A stretch of 64,000 nucleotides of DNA from Frigoribacterium sp. PhB160. Its GTDB lineage: Bacteria > Actinomycetota > Actinomycetes > Actinomycetales > Microbacteriaceae. The DNA lies in contig NZ_RKIE01000001.1 in assembly GCF_003751785.1 (NCBI RefSeq), positions 1,527,564-1,591,563 of the forward strand, written 5' to 3'. The stretch's first letter is position 1. Each line of letters opens with the position of its first letter. Shown here in pieces: positions 55,387 to 64,000 of the stretch. The translations under genes and the position numbers were made by a program. The notes beneath the pieces were generated by a model, which saw only the letters and a list, made by a program, of their open reading frames with translations, was not told the DNA's origin and made no database searches.

Positions 55387-56367
55387 GTGGCACAGACCGC
55401 CGACGTCAAAGAAGAACTCGCCCTCGTCGAGGTCAGCCGCACGACGGTCCGCGCGGCCGAGCTCGCGACGATCCTCCGCTTCGCCGGCGGGCTGCACGTC
55501 ATCTCCGGCCGCATCGCCGTCGAGGCCGAGCTCGACAGCCCCACCATCGCCCGTCGCGTCCGGAAGGACCTGGCCGAGCTCTACGGCGCCCGGAGCGACG
55601 TGTCCGTCGTGGCCGCCTCCGGTTCACGTCGCACCCCGCACTACCTCGTGCGCGTCCACGAGGCGGGGGAGACCCTCGCCCGTCAGACGGGTCTCATGGA
55701 CCAGCGACGCCGACCCGTCCGCGGTCTCCCGAACCGCCTGACGACGGGGTCGCGCGACGACCTCGCCGCGATCTGGCGGGGCGCCTTCCTCGCCCAGGGC
55801 TCGCTGACGGACCCGGGGCGCTCCGCGTCCCTCGAGGTCGTCTGCCCCGGCAACGAGACCGCCATGGCGCTCGTGGGGGCCGCCGGCCGCCTGGGCGTGC
55901 AGACGAAGGCCCGCGAGGTGCGCGGCGTCCACCGCGTGCTGGTGCGAGACGGAGAGGCCATCAGCGCCATGCTCGCCGTGATGGGCGCGCACAAGAGCGT
56001 CGGCGAGTGGGAGGAGCTCCGTCAGCGCCGTGAGGTGCGGGCGACCGCCAACCGGCTCGTGAACTTCGACGACGCCAACCTGCGCCGCTCGGCCGAGGCC
56101 GCCGTGGCCGCGTGCGCCCGCGTAGAGCGGGCCATGGAGCTCCTCGGCGACGACATCCCCGACCACTTGAAGTACGCGGGCGACCTCCGCCTCGCGCACC
56201 GGGACGCCAGCCTCGACGAGCTCGGCCACCACGCCGACCCGCCCATGACGAAGGACGCCGTCGCCGGTCGCATCCGCCGCCTCCTCGCCATGGCCGACAA
56301 GAAGGCGTCCGACCTCGGGGTGGCGGGCACCGAGGCCAGCCTGCCCGCCGACATCGACCTGCGCTGA
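55387..56367 (+). CDS. whiA: DNA-binding protein WhiA
   Basis: 326 residues. The N-terminal part is a degenerate LAGLIDADG homing-endonuclease fold ([22 protein letters not shown] and [16 protein letters not shown]). The C-terminal part is a helix-turn-helix domain (about residues 225-300). In Streptomyces WhiA controls sporulation with WhiB; in non-sporulating actinobacteria and Firmicutes it affects cell division and is present almost everywhere. The GTG start has TTAGGAAC about 9 nt upstream. The rapZ-whiA-gap-pgk-tpiA order is widely conserved apart from the missing yvcK. Confidence 0.95.
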   Translation: MAQTADVKEELALVEVSRTTVRAAELATILRFAGGLHVISGRIAVEAELDSPTIARRVRKDLAELYGARSDVSVVAASGSRRTPHYLVRVHEAGETLARQTGLMDQRRRPVRGLPNRLTTGSRDDLAAIWRGAFLAQGSLTDPGRSASLEVVCPGNETAMALVGAAGRLGVQTKAREVRGVHRVLVRDGEAISAMLAVMGAHKSVGEWEELRQRREVRATANRLVNFDDANLRRSAEAAVAACARVERAMELLGDDIPDHLKYAGDLRLAHRDASLDELGHHADPPMTKDAVAGRIRRLLAMADKKASDLGVAGTEASLPADIDLR

Positions 56368-56418
56368 GGTCCGCCTCCGCGACGCGTCGCACGTGGACGC
56401 ACGGGGAGGCCCGACTGG

Positions 56419-56424
56419 TACTGT
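56419..56424 (+). promoter_or_regulatory. Possible -10 box of gap (TACTGT)
   Basis: TACTGT lies 108 nt before the gap TTG start, giving a leader of about 100 nt. A TGGACG stretch 19 nt upstream is a poor -35. A separate promoter after whiA is expected because gap is normally expressed far more strongly. Confidence 0.4.
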
Positions 56425-56517
56425 CGTGAACGGTCAGGCGTCCTGCTTCCCCGAGGCCGGGGCGCCCCCGACAGGGCCTGGTCGCCCGCCCCCTCCACGC
56501 GTCCCCACGACGCCTGA

Positions 56518-57537
<1,020 letters not shown>

Positions 57538-57568
57538 CACCCGGTCGCGAGACCAGATCGAGAACGAC

Positions 57569-57603
57569 CGGAGGCGGTCAGGCCGTGCGCCTGACCGCCT
57601 CCG
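57569..57603 (+). other. Strong hairpin between gap and pgk
   Basis: CGGAGGCGGTCAGGC (57569-57583) pairs perfectly with GCCTGACCGCCTCCG (57589-57603), loop CGTGC. It ends 17 nt before the pgk start and 7 nt before its GAGAGAAG ribosome site. There is no U-tract. It may partly terminate transcription or protect the gap mRNA, raising gap output over pgk-tpiA. Confidence 0.65.
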
Positions 57604-57620
57604 CCGACGAGAGAGAAGAC

Positions 57621-58832
57621 ATGACCCTGCGAACCCTCGACACCTTGGGGCCCCTGGGCGGCAAGCGCGTCATCGTCCGGTGCGACCTGAACGTCCCGCT
57701 GGCGGACGGCGTGATCACCGACGACGGCCGCGTCCGCGCGTCCCTGGCGACACTCGAGCAGCTCATCGGCCAGGGCGCACGCGTCGTGGTCGTCTCCCAT
57801 CTGGGTCGTCCTGGCGGCGAGGTCGTGGAGAAGTACAGCCTCCGTCCCGTCGCCCAGCGGCTGAGCGAGCTCCTCGGCAAGAGCGTCGGCTTCGCCGACG
57901 ACACCGTGGGCCCGGCCGCCGCCGAGGCCGTCGCGGCCCTCTCCGACGGCCAGGTCACCGTCCTCGAGAACCTGCGGTTCTCGGCGGCCGAGACCTCGAA
58001 GGACGCAGCCGAGCGACGCGCGTTCGCCGAGCAGCTGGCCGAGCACGGCGACGTGTTCGTCTCCGACGGCTTCGGCGTCGTCCACCGCGAGCAGGCGAGC
58101 GTCTACGAGCTGGCCCAGCTCCTGCCGAGCGCCGCAGGCCTCCTCATCTCCACCGAGCTCGAGGTGCTCGACAAGCTGACCGAGAACCCCGAGCGGCCCT
58201 ACACGGTCGCCCTGGGCGGATCGAAAGTCTCCGACAAGCTCGGCGTCATCGAGCACCTCCTGCCCCGCGTCGACTCCCTGCTCATCGGCGGCGGGATGCT
58301 CTTCACGTTCCTCGCCGCACAGGGCCACCCCGTCGGCGGCAGCCTCCTCGAGGCCGACCAGATCGACCGGGTCAAGGGCTACCTGGCCGAGGCGGAGAAG
58401 CGCGGGGTCGACCTCGTCCTGCCGGTCGACGTCGTCGTCGCGTCCGCGTTCTCCGCCGACGCCGACCACGAGGTCGTGGGCGTCGACGGCATCGAGTCGT
58501 CCTCGATCGGCGACGGCGCGATCGGGCTCGACATCGGCCCCGAGACCGCCACCCGGTTCGCCGAGATCGTCCGGTCGTCGACGACGGTCTTCTGGAACGG
58601 CCCGATGGGCGTGTTCGAGTTCGACGCCTTCGCGCACGGCACGAAGACCGTCGCCCAGGCCTTGACCGAGGTCGCCGGCCTCGGCGTCGTCGGCGGCGGC
58701 GACTCCGCGGCCGCCGTCCGGGCCCTCGGGTTCACCGACGACCAGTTCGGACACATCTCCACCGGTGGTGGAGCCAGCCTCGAGTTCCTCGAGGGAAAGA
58801 AGCTCCCCGGACTGGAGGTCCTCGGATGGTGA
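57621..58832 (+). CDS. pgk: Phosphoglycerate kinase
   Basis: 403 residues. It makes ATP and 3-phosphoglycerate from 1,3-bisphosphoglycerate. The N-terminal [23 protein letters not shown] and ENLRFSAAE hold the substrate-binding basic residues. The C-terminal domain has [10 protein letters not shown] and the nucleotide-site [18 protein letters not shown] and GGGDSAAAV. The ATG start follows GAGAGAAGAC. It overlaps tpiA by 7 nt (ATGGTGA), so those two are coupled while gap is set apart by the hairpin. Confidence 0.97.
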   Translation: MTLRTLDTLGPLGGKRVIVRCDLNVPLADGVITDDGRVRASLATLEQLIGQGARVVVVSHLGRPGGEVVEKYSLRPVAQRLSELLGKSVGFADDTVGPAAAEAVAALSDGQVTVLENLRFSAAETSKDAAERRAFAEQLAEHGDVFVSDGFGVVHREQASVYELAQLLPSAAGLLISTELEVLDKLTENPERPYTVALGGSKVSDKLGVIEHLLPRVDSLLIGGGMLFTFLAAQGHPVGGSLLEADQIDRVKGYLAEAEKRGVDLVLPVDVVVASAFSADADHEVVGVDGIESSSIGDGAIGLDIGPETATRFAEIVRSSTTVFWNGPMGVFEFDAFAHGTKTVAQALTEVAGLGVVGGGDSAAAVRALGFTDDQFGHISTGGGASLEFLEGKKLPGLEVLGW

Positions 58833-59614
58833 CCACACGCACGCCGCTCATCGCGGGCAACTGGAAGATGAACCTCGACCACCTGCAGTCGATCGCGTTC
58901 GTCCAGAAGCTCGCCTGGAGCCTCAAGGACGCCAAGCACGACCACTCCGTGGTCGAGGCGGCCGTCTTCCCGCCGTTCACCGACCTGCGCAGCGTGCAGA
59001 CCCTGCTGGACGCCGACAAGCTCGAGCTCGCCCTCGGCGCGCAAGACCTGTCGGCGTTCGACTCCGGGGCCTACACGGGCGAGATCTCCGGCGCCTTCCT
59101 GGCGAAGCTCGACGTTCGGTACGTGCTCGTCGGCCACTCCGAGCGGCGCACCCTCCACGCCGAGGACGACGACGTCGTCGCGACGAAGGTCGCCGCCGCC
59201 CACCGCCACGGGCTCGTGCCCGTCATCTGCGTGGGCGAGACGGCCGACGACCTCGAGCAGCACGGTCCGAGCGCGGTCCCGGTCGCCCAGCTCCGCGCCG
59301 CCCTGGCGCAGGTGCCCTCCACCGCCGAGATCGTCGTGGCGTACGAGCCCGTCTGGGCCATCGGATCGGGCAAGGCGGCGACGGCCGAGCAGGCCCAGCA
59401 GGTCTGTGCCGCTCTCCGCGCGACTCTCGCCGAGGTGGTGGGCGCCGAGGGTGCCGCCGCCACGCGCATCCTCTACGGCGGCTCGGTCAAGTCGGGCAAC
59501 ATCGCGTCGTTCATGCGCGAGCCCGACGTCGACGGCGCCCTCGTCGGCGGTGCGAGCCTCGACGTGGACGAGTTCGCGAGCATCGTCCGCTTCCCCGCGC
59601 ACGTCGGCGTCTGA
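58826..59614 (+). CDS. tpiA: Triosephosphate isomerase
   Basis: 262 residues, a TIM barrel. It interconverts dihydroxyacetone phosphate and glyceraldehyde 3-phosphate. The catalytic Lys is in [11 protein letters not shown], the electrophilic His in [10 protein letters not shown], and the catalytic Glu in [14 protein letters not shown], with loop residues GSGKAAT. The phosphate-binding YGGSVKSGN is also present. The ATG at 58826 has GGAGG 8 nt upstream. GTG 58829 is possible but less well placed. It is the last gene of the glycolytic run. Confidence 0.97.
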   Translation: MVTTRTPLIAGNWKMNLDHLQSIAFVQKLAWSLKDAKHDHSVVEAAVFPPFTDLRSVQTLLDADKLELALGAQDLSAFDSGAYTGEISGAFLAKLDVRYVLVGHSERRTLHAEDDDVVATKVAAAHRHGLVPVICVGETADDLEQHGPSAVPVAQLRAALAQVPSTAEIVVAYEPVWAIGSGKAATAEQAQQVCAALRATLAEVVGAEGAAATRILYGGSVKSGNIASFMREPDVDGALVGGASLDVDEFASIVRFPAHVGV

Positions 59615-59682
59615 CCCCTGCGCCCGTCGGGCTCGCCCCTCCGCCACCCGCGGGGGAGGCGGGCCGGACGGACGCGTCCGGT

Positions 59683-59688
59683 TATACT
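59683..59688 (+). promoter_or_regulatory. -10 box of secG (TATACT)
   Basis: TATACT is near-consensus. It is preceded by the 10-bp palindrome GGACGCGTCC (59670-59679) where the -35 region would be. Transcription would begin near 59695, leaving a short leader with GAAAGG before GTG 59722. Confidence 0.55.
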
Positions 59689-59721
59689 CATTGACGGTCT
59701 CACCGCATCGAAAGGCATTCC

Positions 59722-59973
59722 GTGGAAATTCTCCAGGTCGTACTGCAGGTGTTGCTCGGCATCACGAGCCTCCTGCTGACCCTGCTCATCCTGTTGCACC
59801 GCGGTCGCGGCGGCGGGCTCTCCGACATGTTCGGCGGCGGTGTCACCAGCAACCTCGGGGCGTCCGGCGTGGCCGAGCGCAACCTGAACCGCATCACCGT
59901 CTTCCTCGGCCTGCTCTGGATCACCTCGATCGTGGTGCTCGGCCTCATCACCAAGTTCTCGGCGGTGAGCTGA
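59722..59973 (+). CDS. secG: Protein translocase subunit SecG
   Basis: 83 residues with two membrane helices, at about residues 3-24 (ILQVVLQVLLGITSLLLTLLIL) and 56-78. The cytoplasmic loop LLHRGRGGGLSDMFGGG between them is the family signature. It assists SecYE-driven export. GTG start with GAAAGG upstream. It joins rbpA by a TGATG overlap. The tpiA-secG order is common in actinobacteria. Confidence 0.95.
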   Translation: MEILQVVLQVLLGITSLLLTLLILLHRGRGGGLSDMFGGGVTSNLGASGVAERNLNRITVFLGLLWITSIVVLGLITKFSAVS

Positions 59974-60329
59974 TGGCCTCGGGCGGCAGCGCCATCCGCG
60001 GCTCGCGCGTCGGCGCGGGCCCCATGGGCGAACAAGACCGCGGTTACCACGCCGAGCGGGTCACCATCTCCTACTGGGACGCCCTCGGCAACGAGGTCGT
60101 CCGCCATTTCGCGGCCAACGTGCCGGAGGACGAGATCCCCGAGACGGTGGACTCGCCCTCGTCGGGACTCCCCGCCGGTCGCGACAAGGCGAACCCGCCG
60201 ACCGTCGCGAAGCTCGAGCCCTACAAGACACACCTCGCGTACGTGAAGGAGCGCCGCACCGAAGAAGAGGCCGCTCAGCTGCTCGACGAGGCGCTGCAGC
60301 AGTTGCGTGTGCGCCGCGGCAAGGCCTGA
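59973..60329 (+). CDS. rbpA: RNA polymerase-binding protein RbpA
   Basis: 118 residues. RbpA is an essential actinobacterial factor that binds the group 1 sigma factor and RNA polymerase and stabilises open complexes. The N-terminal tail AIRGSRVGAGPMG and the C-terminal sigma-interaction helix region ERRTEEEAAQLLDEALQQL match. The core domain has no cysteine where Streptomyces RbpA holds zinc (here ETVDSPSSGL), so it is a zinc-less version. It starts within the secG stop (TGATG), so its synthesis is coupled to SecG. A hairpin terminator follows 24 nt after the stop. Confidence 0.93.
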   Translation: MASGGSAIRGSRVGAGPMGEQDRGYHAERVTISYWDALGNEVVRHFAANVPEDEIPETVDSPSSGLPAGRDKANPPTVAKLEPYKTHLAYVKERRTEEEAAQLLDEALQQLRVRRGKA

Positions 60330-60352
60330 TCAGCCGCCTCCGCACCGCCAGG

Positions 60353-60381
60353 ACGCCCCACGACCTCGAGTCGTGGGGCGT
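60353..60381 (+). terminator. Terminator of secG-rbpA
   Basis: ACGCCCCACGAC (60353-60364) pairs perfectly with GTCGTGGGGCGT (60370-60381), loop CTCGA. It is followed by TTCTC, so it has a slight pyrimidine tail. Confidence 0.88.
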
Positions 60382-60451
60382 TCTCACGTCAGGGGCTGGT
60401 GGACCGGTGGGACGTCGCGGACCGGACCGGGCATCCGTCCCTCACCCGGGA

Positions 60452-60492
60452 ACGACGACGGCCCCCGCACCGTGAGCGGGGGCCGTCGTCGT
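60452..60492 (-). terminator. Terminator of the pgi-zwf-opcA-pgl operon
   Basis: ACGACGACGGCCCCCGC (60452-60468) pairs perfectly with GCGGGGGCCGTCGTCGT (60476-60492), a 17-bp stem with a 7-nt loop. It is the strongest hairpin of the window and lies 25 nt after the pgl stop on the minus strand. Confidence 0.88.
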
Positions 60493-60517
60493 CTGCGCCC
60501 CGGAGGAGCGCCGTGCG

Positions 60518-61288
60518 TCAGTAGGTCGACGCGATCAGGTTCTCGGGCACCTCGGCCGCCGCGTCGCGATCGACGAAGAAGACGGTGCGCTTGCGGCCCT
60601 TCACGCCGGCGACCGGCACCTGGTCGGCACCGGCGCCCGCGAGGGCGAGACCGAGCGACGAGGCCTTCTCGGCACCGGCGAGGATCATCCAGACGCGCTG
60701 CGAGTTGTTGATGACGGGCAGGCTGAGCGTGAGGCGCACGGGCGGCGGCTTGGGGGAGTCGTCGATCGTGAGGACCGTGGGCTCCGTCATGCGGATCTGG
60801 CCCTTGTCGGGGAAGAGCGAGGCGATGTGCCCGTCGGGGCCCACGCCGAGCAGCGTGATGTCGAAGCGGGGAGCGTCGTCGTCGGCCTGGGCGTGCTCGA
60901 GCAGCTCGGCGCGGTAGGCCACCGCGGCGGCCTCGACGTCGGCGTGGTCGCCCACGGCGCCGAACCGGTGCACGTTCTCGGGCACGACCCCGATGTGGTC
61001 GAGCAGGTCGATGCCGGCCTGCCGGTCGTTGCGGTCGGCGTCGTCGGCCTCGACCCAGCGCTCGTCGGCCCACCAGAACGAGACCTTCGACCAGTCGACG
61101 CTGTCGCGAGCGGGGGAGGCGTTGATGGCCGCGAGCACGAGCGTGCTCACGGACCCTCCGCTCACCACCACGTGGGCGTAGTCCTGTTCCTCGATCACGT
61201 CGATGATCTTGGTGATGAAGCGCGCGGCGACTGACGCGCCCAGCGATCCCTTGTCGGGGTGCACGAGCACCCGGCGTTCGTTCGTCAC
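60518..61288 (-). CDS. pgl: 6-phosphogluconolactonase
   Basis: 256 residues, the DevB/SOL family. It hydrolyses 6-phosphogluconolactone in the oxidative pentose phosphate pathway. The family motifs are VVSGGSVSTLVLAAI, SFWWADERWVEADDADRN and LGVGPDGHIASLFP. The minus-strand start is GTG at 61288. It is the last gene of the pgi-zwf-opcA-pgl operon, separated from opcA by 14 nt. Confidence 0.96.
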   Translation of the reverse strand: MTNERRVLVHPDKGSLGASVAARFITKIIDVIEEQDYAHVVVSGGSVSTLVLAAINASPARDSVDWSKVSFWWADERWVEADDADRNDRQAGIDLLDHIGVVPENVHRFGAVGDHADVEAAAVAYRAELLEHAQADDDAPRFDITLLGVGPDGHIASLFPDKGQIRMTEPTVLTIDDSPKPPPVRLTLSLPVINNSQRVWMILAGAEKASSLGLALAGAGADQVPVAGVKGRKRTVFFVDRDAAAEVPENLIASTY

Positions 61289-61302
61289 TGTCTCAGTCTG
61301 CC

Positions 61303-62256
61303 CTAGCTGTTCTCGACGGGTTCGCCGAGCTGGCGCACACCGTGCTTCACGACGTTCCCGAAGAGGTCGTCGGGGTCGAGTCTACGGAGTTCCTCGGCCA
61401 GGCAGTCCCGGAGGGACCGGCGTGGCAGCGAGAGGTCGTGGGTCGGCTGGCCCGGCTGGGTCAGGGTCGCCACGTTGACGACCGAGCGCTCCAGCTCGAT
61501 GGGTCCGGAGGCGCGGACCAGCTTCACCCCGTGGATGCCGCTCGAGCCCGTGGCGCGCGTCGTCGCGTCGTCGCCTACCGGCACCTGGAGCTGCAGCCTC
61601 AGCCACGCGGCCAGCAGCAACGTCGAGGGGGAGTCGGGCGACCCGCTCACCTCGACGGCCGTCACCGGCTCGTACGGCGGCTGGTCGAGGACCGCAGCGA
61701 GCTGGGCCCTCCACAACGTGAGGCGCGTCCAGGCGAAGTCCGTGTCGCCCGGCTCGTAGGTGTCGGCCTGGTCGACGATGGACTGCCGGGGATCGGCCTG
61801 GCTCGCCGCGTCGGTGATCCGACGCTGGGCGATCCTGCCGAGGGGCGACTCGGAGACGATCACGGGGTGGTCGCCGGGCCACCAGACGACCACGGGGGCG
61901 TCGGGCAGGAGCAGGCCGGTGACGAGTCCCTCCTCGTCGCTCGCGGTGTCTCCGTAGGCACGGAGCAGGATGACCTCGCTCGCGCCGGCGTCGCCTCCCA
62001 CCCTGATCTGGGCGTCGAGGCGCGCGTCGACGTCGACGTCGTGCCCTCCGGGCGACGACGAGACGACGATGACGCGCATCGGGTGCTCGCGCGACGCCTC
62101 GTTGGCGGCCTCGATGGCCTCTTCCTCCTCGCCCAGGCGGGTCGAGATGATGAGGGTCAGCACGCGGCCGAGGGCCACGGCACCACCCTCCTCGCGGATC
62201 TTGACGAGGGTCTTCTGCACCCGGCTGATGGTGCTCGAGGGGAGGTCGACGATCAC
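61303..62256 (-). CDS. opcA: Glucose-6-phosphate dehydrogenase assembly protein OpcA
   Basis: 317 residues. OpcA is an allosteric activator and assembly factor of glucose-6-phosphate dehydrogenase, known from cyanobacteria and actinobacteria. The N-terminal LPSSTISRVQKTLVKIREEG and RVLTLIISTRLGEEEEAIEAA regions and the ARPVVVWWPGD-like APVVVWWPGDHPV motif support it. The GTG start overlaps the zwf stop (GTGA), so activator and enzyme are translationally coupled. Confidence 0.94.
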   Translation of the reverse strand: MIVDLPSSTISRVQKTLVKIREEGGAVALGRVLTLIISTRLGEEEEAIEAANEASREHPMRVIVVSSSPGGHDVDVDARLDAQIRVGGDAGASEVILLRAYGDTASDEEGLVTGLLLPDAPVVVWWPGDHPVIVSESPLGRIAQRRITDAASQADPRQSIVDQADTYEPGDTDFAWTRLTLWRAQLAAVLDQPPYEPVTAVEVSGSPDSPSTLLLAAWLRLQLQVPVGDDATTRATGSSGIHGVKLVRASGPIELERSVVNVATLTQPGQPTHDLSLPRRSLRDCLAEELRRLDPDDLFGNVVKHGVRQLGEPVENS

Positions 62257-63788
62257 GGGCGTCTCCAGGTCCGGCCGTCACGGGCCATCAGGTCGTCAGC
62301 GGACTTCGGGCCCCAGGTGCCGGGGCGGTACTGCTCGGGCTGGCCCTGAGTGGCCCAGAACTCCTCGATCGGGTCGAGGATCTTCCACGAGAGCTCGACC
62401 TCCTCGTGGCGGGGGAACAGCGGCGGGTCGCCGAGCAGCACGTCGAGGATGAGCCGCTCGTAGGCCTCCGGGCTGGCCTCGGTGAAGGCGTGGCCGTAGC
62501 CGAAGTCCATCGTCACGTCGCGCACCTGGGTGCCGATGCCCGGCACCTTCGAGCCGAACCGCAGGGTGACGCCCTCGTCGGGCTGGACGCGGATCACGAG
62601 GGCGTTCTGCCCCAGCGAGGTCTGGTGGCCGAAGATGTTCTCCGGCACCTGCTTGAAGACGATGGCGATCTCGGTGACCCGACGCCCCAGGCGCTTGCCG
62701 GCCCGCAGGTAGAAGGGGACGCCGGCCCAGCGGCGGGTGGCGATCTCGAGCTTGACCGCGGCGAACGTCTCGGTGACGCTCTCCGGGTTCATGCCCTCCT
62801 CGTCGAGGAAGCCGAGCACCTTCTCGCCGCCCTGCCACCCGCCGGAGTACTGGCCGCGAGCCGTGCCGGCGGCGATGTCCTCCGGGATGCGCACGGCGGA
62901 GAGGACCTTCTCCTTCTCGGCGCGGAGGTGCTTCGCCGAGAACGTGACAGGCTCCTCCATCGCCGTGAGGGCGAGCAGCTGCAGCAGGTGGTTCTGGATC
63001 ACGTCACGCGCGGCGCCGATGCCGTCGTAGTACCCGGCGCGGCCTCCGACGCCGATGTCCTCCGCCATGGTGATCTGCACGTGGTCGACGTACGACGAGT
63101 TCCAGAGCGGCTCGTACATCTGGTTGGCGAACCGGAGGGTGAGGAGGTTCTGGACCGTCTCCTTGCCGAGGTAGTGGTCGATGCGGAAGACCGAGTCGGG
63201 CTCGAAGACCGTCTCGACCACGGCGTTGAGCTCGCGCGCCGTGCGGAGGTCGCTGCCGAAGGGCTTCTCGATCACGACGCGGCGCCAGGCGCCGTCCTTC
63301 TCCTCCGCCAGCCCCGAGCTGCGCAGCTGCTCCGTGACCATCGGGAACGCCTTCGGCGGGATGCTGAGGTAGAAGGCGTGGTTGCCCATCGTCCCGCGTT
63401 CACGGTCGAGCTCCTCGATGGTGTCCTTGAGGCGGGTGAAGGCCTCGGCGTCGTCGAAGACGCCCTGGACGAAGCGGAAGCCCTCCTTGAGCTGGCGCCA
63501 CACGTCCTCGTCGAAGGGGGTGCGCGCGTACTGCTTCACCGCCTCGTAGACGACCTGCTCGAAGTCCTGGCCCTCCCACTCGCGTCGGGCGAACCCGACC
63601 AGGGCGAACCCGGGGGGCAGGAGGCCGCGGTTGGCGAGGTCGTACACGGCGGGCATGAGCTTCTTGCGGGAGAGGTCGCCCGTGACGCCGAAGATGATGA
63701 GGCCGCTGGGGCCGGCGATGCGATTGAGCCGTCGATCCGAGGGCAGCCGCAGCGGGTTGCTCTCCGGAGTGATCTCGACCGGTGACAT
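62253..63788 (-). CDS. zwf: Glucose-6-phosphate 1-dehydrogenase
   Basis: 511 residues. First enzyme of the oxidative pentose phosphate pathway and a main NADPH source. The dinucleotide motif is IIFGVTGDLSRKKLMPAV, the active-site signature is RIDHYLGKETVQNLL, and EKPFGSD completes the site. The ATG start has AAGGAAG about 10 nt upstream on the minus strand. A hairpin stands between pgi and zwf, which may set the ratio between the two. Confidence 0.97.
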   Translation of the reverse strand: MSPVEITPESNPLRLPSDRRLNRIAGPSGLIIFGVTGDLSRKKLMPAVYDLANRGLLPPGFALVGFARREWEGQDFEQVVYEAVKQYARTPFDEDVWRQLKEGFRFVQGVFDDAEAFTRLKDTIEELDRERGTMGNHAFYLSIPPKAFPMVTEQLRSSGLAEEKDGAWRRVVIEKPFGSDLRTARELNAVVETVFEPDSVFRIDHYLGKETVQNLLTLRFANQMYEPLWNSSYVDHVQITMAEDIGVGGRAGYYDGIGAARDVIQNHLLQLLALTAMEEPVTFSAKHLRAEKEKVLSAVRIPEDIAAGTARGQYSGGWQGGEKVLGFLDEEGMNPESVTETFAAVKLEIATRRWAGVPFYLRAGKRLGRRVTEIAIVFKQVPENIFGHQTSLGQNALVIRVQPDEGVTLRFGSKVPGIGTQVRDVTMDFGYGHAFTEASPEAYERLILDVLLGDPPLFPRHEEVELSWKILDPIEEFWATQGQPEQYRPGTWGPKSADDLMARDGRTWRRP

Positions 63789-63840
63789 GTGTCTCTGCTT
63801 CCTTGGTTGGTCAGGAGCGTCGGGGCGGCCCGACGACGAG

Positions 63841-63868
63841 GGGCCGGTGCCGTGGTCGGCACCGGCCC
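63841..63868 (-). terminator. Hairpin between pgi and zwf (partial terminator)
   Basis: GGGCCGGTGCCG (63841-63852) pairs perfectly with CGGCACCGGCCC (63857-63868), loop TGGT. It begins 5 nt past the pgi stop on the minus strand. As zwf follows closely and shows no clear promoter of its own, the hairpin may be a leaky terminator or a stabilising element. Confidence 0.65.
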
Positions 63869-63872
63869 GTCG

Positions 63873-64000
63873 TCAGCGCAGGGCCGACCGCAGCGCGGGG
63901 AGGACGACGGAGGCGTCCTCGACCGTGAGGGTGAGGACGGGTCGTCCCCGCCCCGCGAGCACCGCGGCGTCGCCGGCGGCCTGCGCCTGGATGAGCTCGC
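63873..64000 (-). CDS. pgi: Probable glucose-6-phosphate isomerase, C-terminal end (partial)
   Basis: Only the last 41-42 codons are in the window. The frame reads ELIQAQAAGDAAVLAGRGRP followed by VLTLTVEDASVVLPALRSAL and an Arg before the TGA. The amphipathic helix with the GRPVL strand resembles the C-terminus of the glucose-6-phosphate isomerase found before zwf in Microbacteriaceae and relatives. A transaldolase C-terminus looks different. The remainder lies beyond the window, so the call leans on gene order. Confidence 0.6.
   Translation of the reverse strand, partial: ELIQAQAAGDAAVLAGRGRPVLTLTVEDASVVLPALRSALR

Noticed and set aside
59670-59679. GGACGCGTCC palindrome before secG as an operator
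   Set aside because: A 10-bp palindrome is easily met by chance in DNA this rich in G and C, and no regulator or second copy is at hand.

Overview
The window is 64 kb of very GC-rich DNA (third codon positions almost all G or C) from the core chromosome of an actinobacterium. RbpA, WhiA, OpcA, an actinobacterial integration host factor (mIHF) domain, a PdtaR-type ANTAR regulator, a helicase-motif-less PriA and an HGxxPAAW membrane protein all point that way. The gene order, an mIHF-guanylate kinase fusion and the pgi-zwf-opcA-pgl block suggest Micrococcales, probably Microbacteriaceae (inference). I see no insertion sequence, prophage, CRISPR array, toxin-antitoxin pair or rRNA. There is one tRNA gene.

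Layout. 1-8.9 kb: end of nusB, then the de novo UMP operon pyrR-pyrB-pyrC-(membrane protein)-carA-carB-pyrF, coupled by short overlaps and preceded by a probable PyrR-binding RNA loop. 8.9-16.6 kb: gmk (with N-terminal mIHF domain), rpoZ, metK, priA, fmt, rsmB, rpe. 16.6-24.3 kb: hisE-hisG-hisF-hisI running into trpE-(two membrane proteins)-trpC-trpB-trpA. 24.4-33.2 kb: lgt, glutamate synthase gltB-gltD, pyk. 33.3-36.0 kb: an unknown membrane protein, cspA, tRNA-Leu(CAA), pdtaR, a hotdog thioesterase. 36.1-45.6 kb: polA, then a cassette made of a DeoR-type regulator, mannitol-type PTS EIIC, EIIB and EIIA, HPr and a DUF885 peptidase, then rpsA. 45.7-54.3 kb: coaE, uvrB, a short-chain dehydrogenase, uvrA, uvrC. 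54.3-60.3 kb: rapZ, whiA, gap, pgk, tpiA, secG, rbpA. 60.5-64.0 kb on the minus strand: pgi (partial), zwf, opcA, pgl.

How it works together. Most of the window is housekeeping: pyrimidine, histidine, tryptophan and glutamate synthesis, lower glycolysis, the oxidative pentose phosphate branch and nucleotide excision repair. Genes within operons mostly share a GTGA, ATGA or TGATG junction, which suggests translational coupling. Operons end in strong GC hairpins without a U-tract.

No clearly new system was found. The most informative signals are regulatory. A TANNNT -10 box repeatedly lies 6-7 nt before the start codon, predicting leaderless mRNAs. Five times the TAG stop of the upstream gene is also the first half of the next promoter's -10 box. 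A near-perfect 17-bp inverted repeat has one arm that exactly fills the -35/-10 spacer of the DeoR-PTS promoter. A PyrR loop encloses the pyrR ribosome binding site. Genes that often stand at these loci in relatives are missing here: coaBC between rpoZ and metK, and yvcK between rapZ and whiA.
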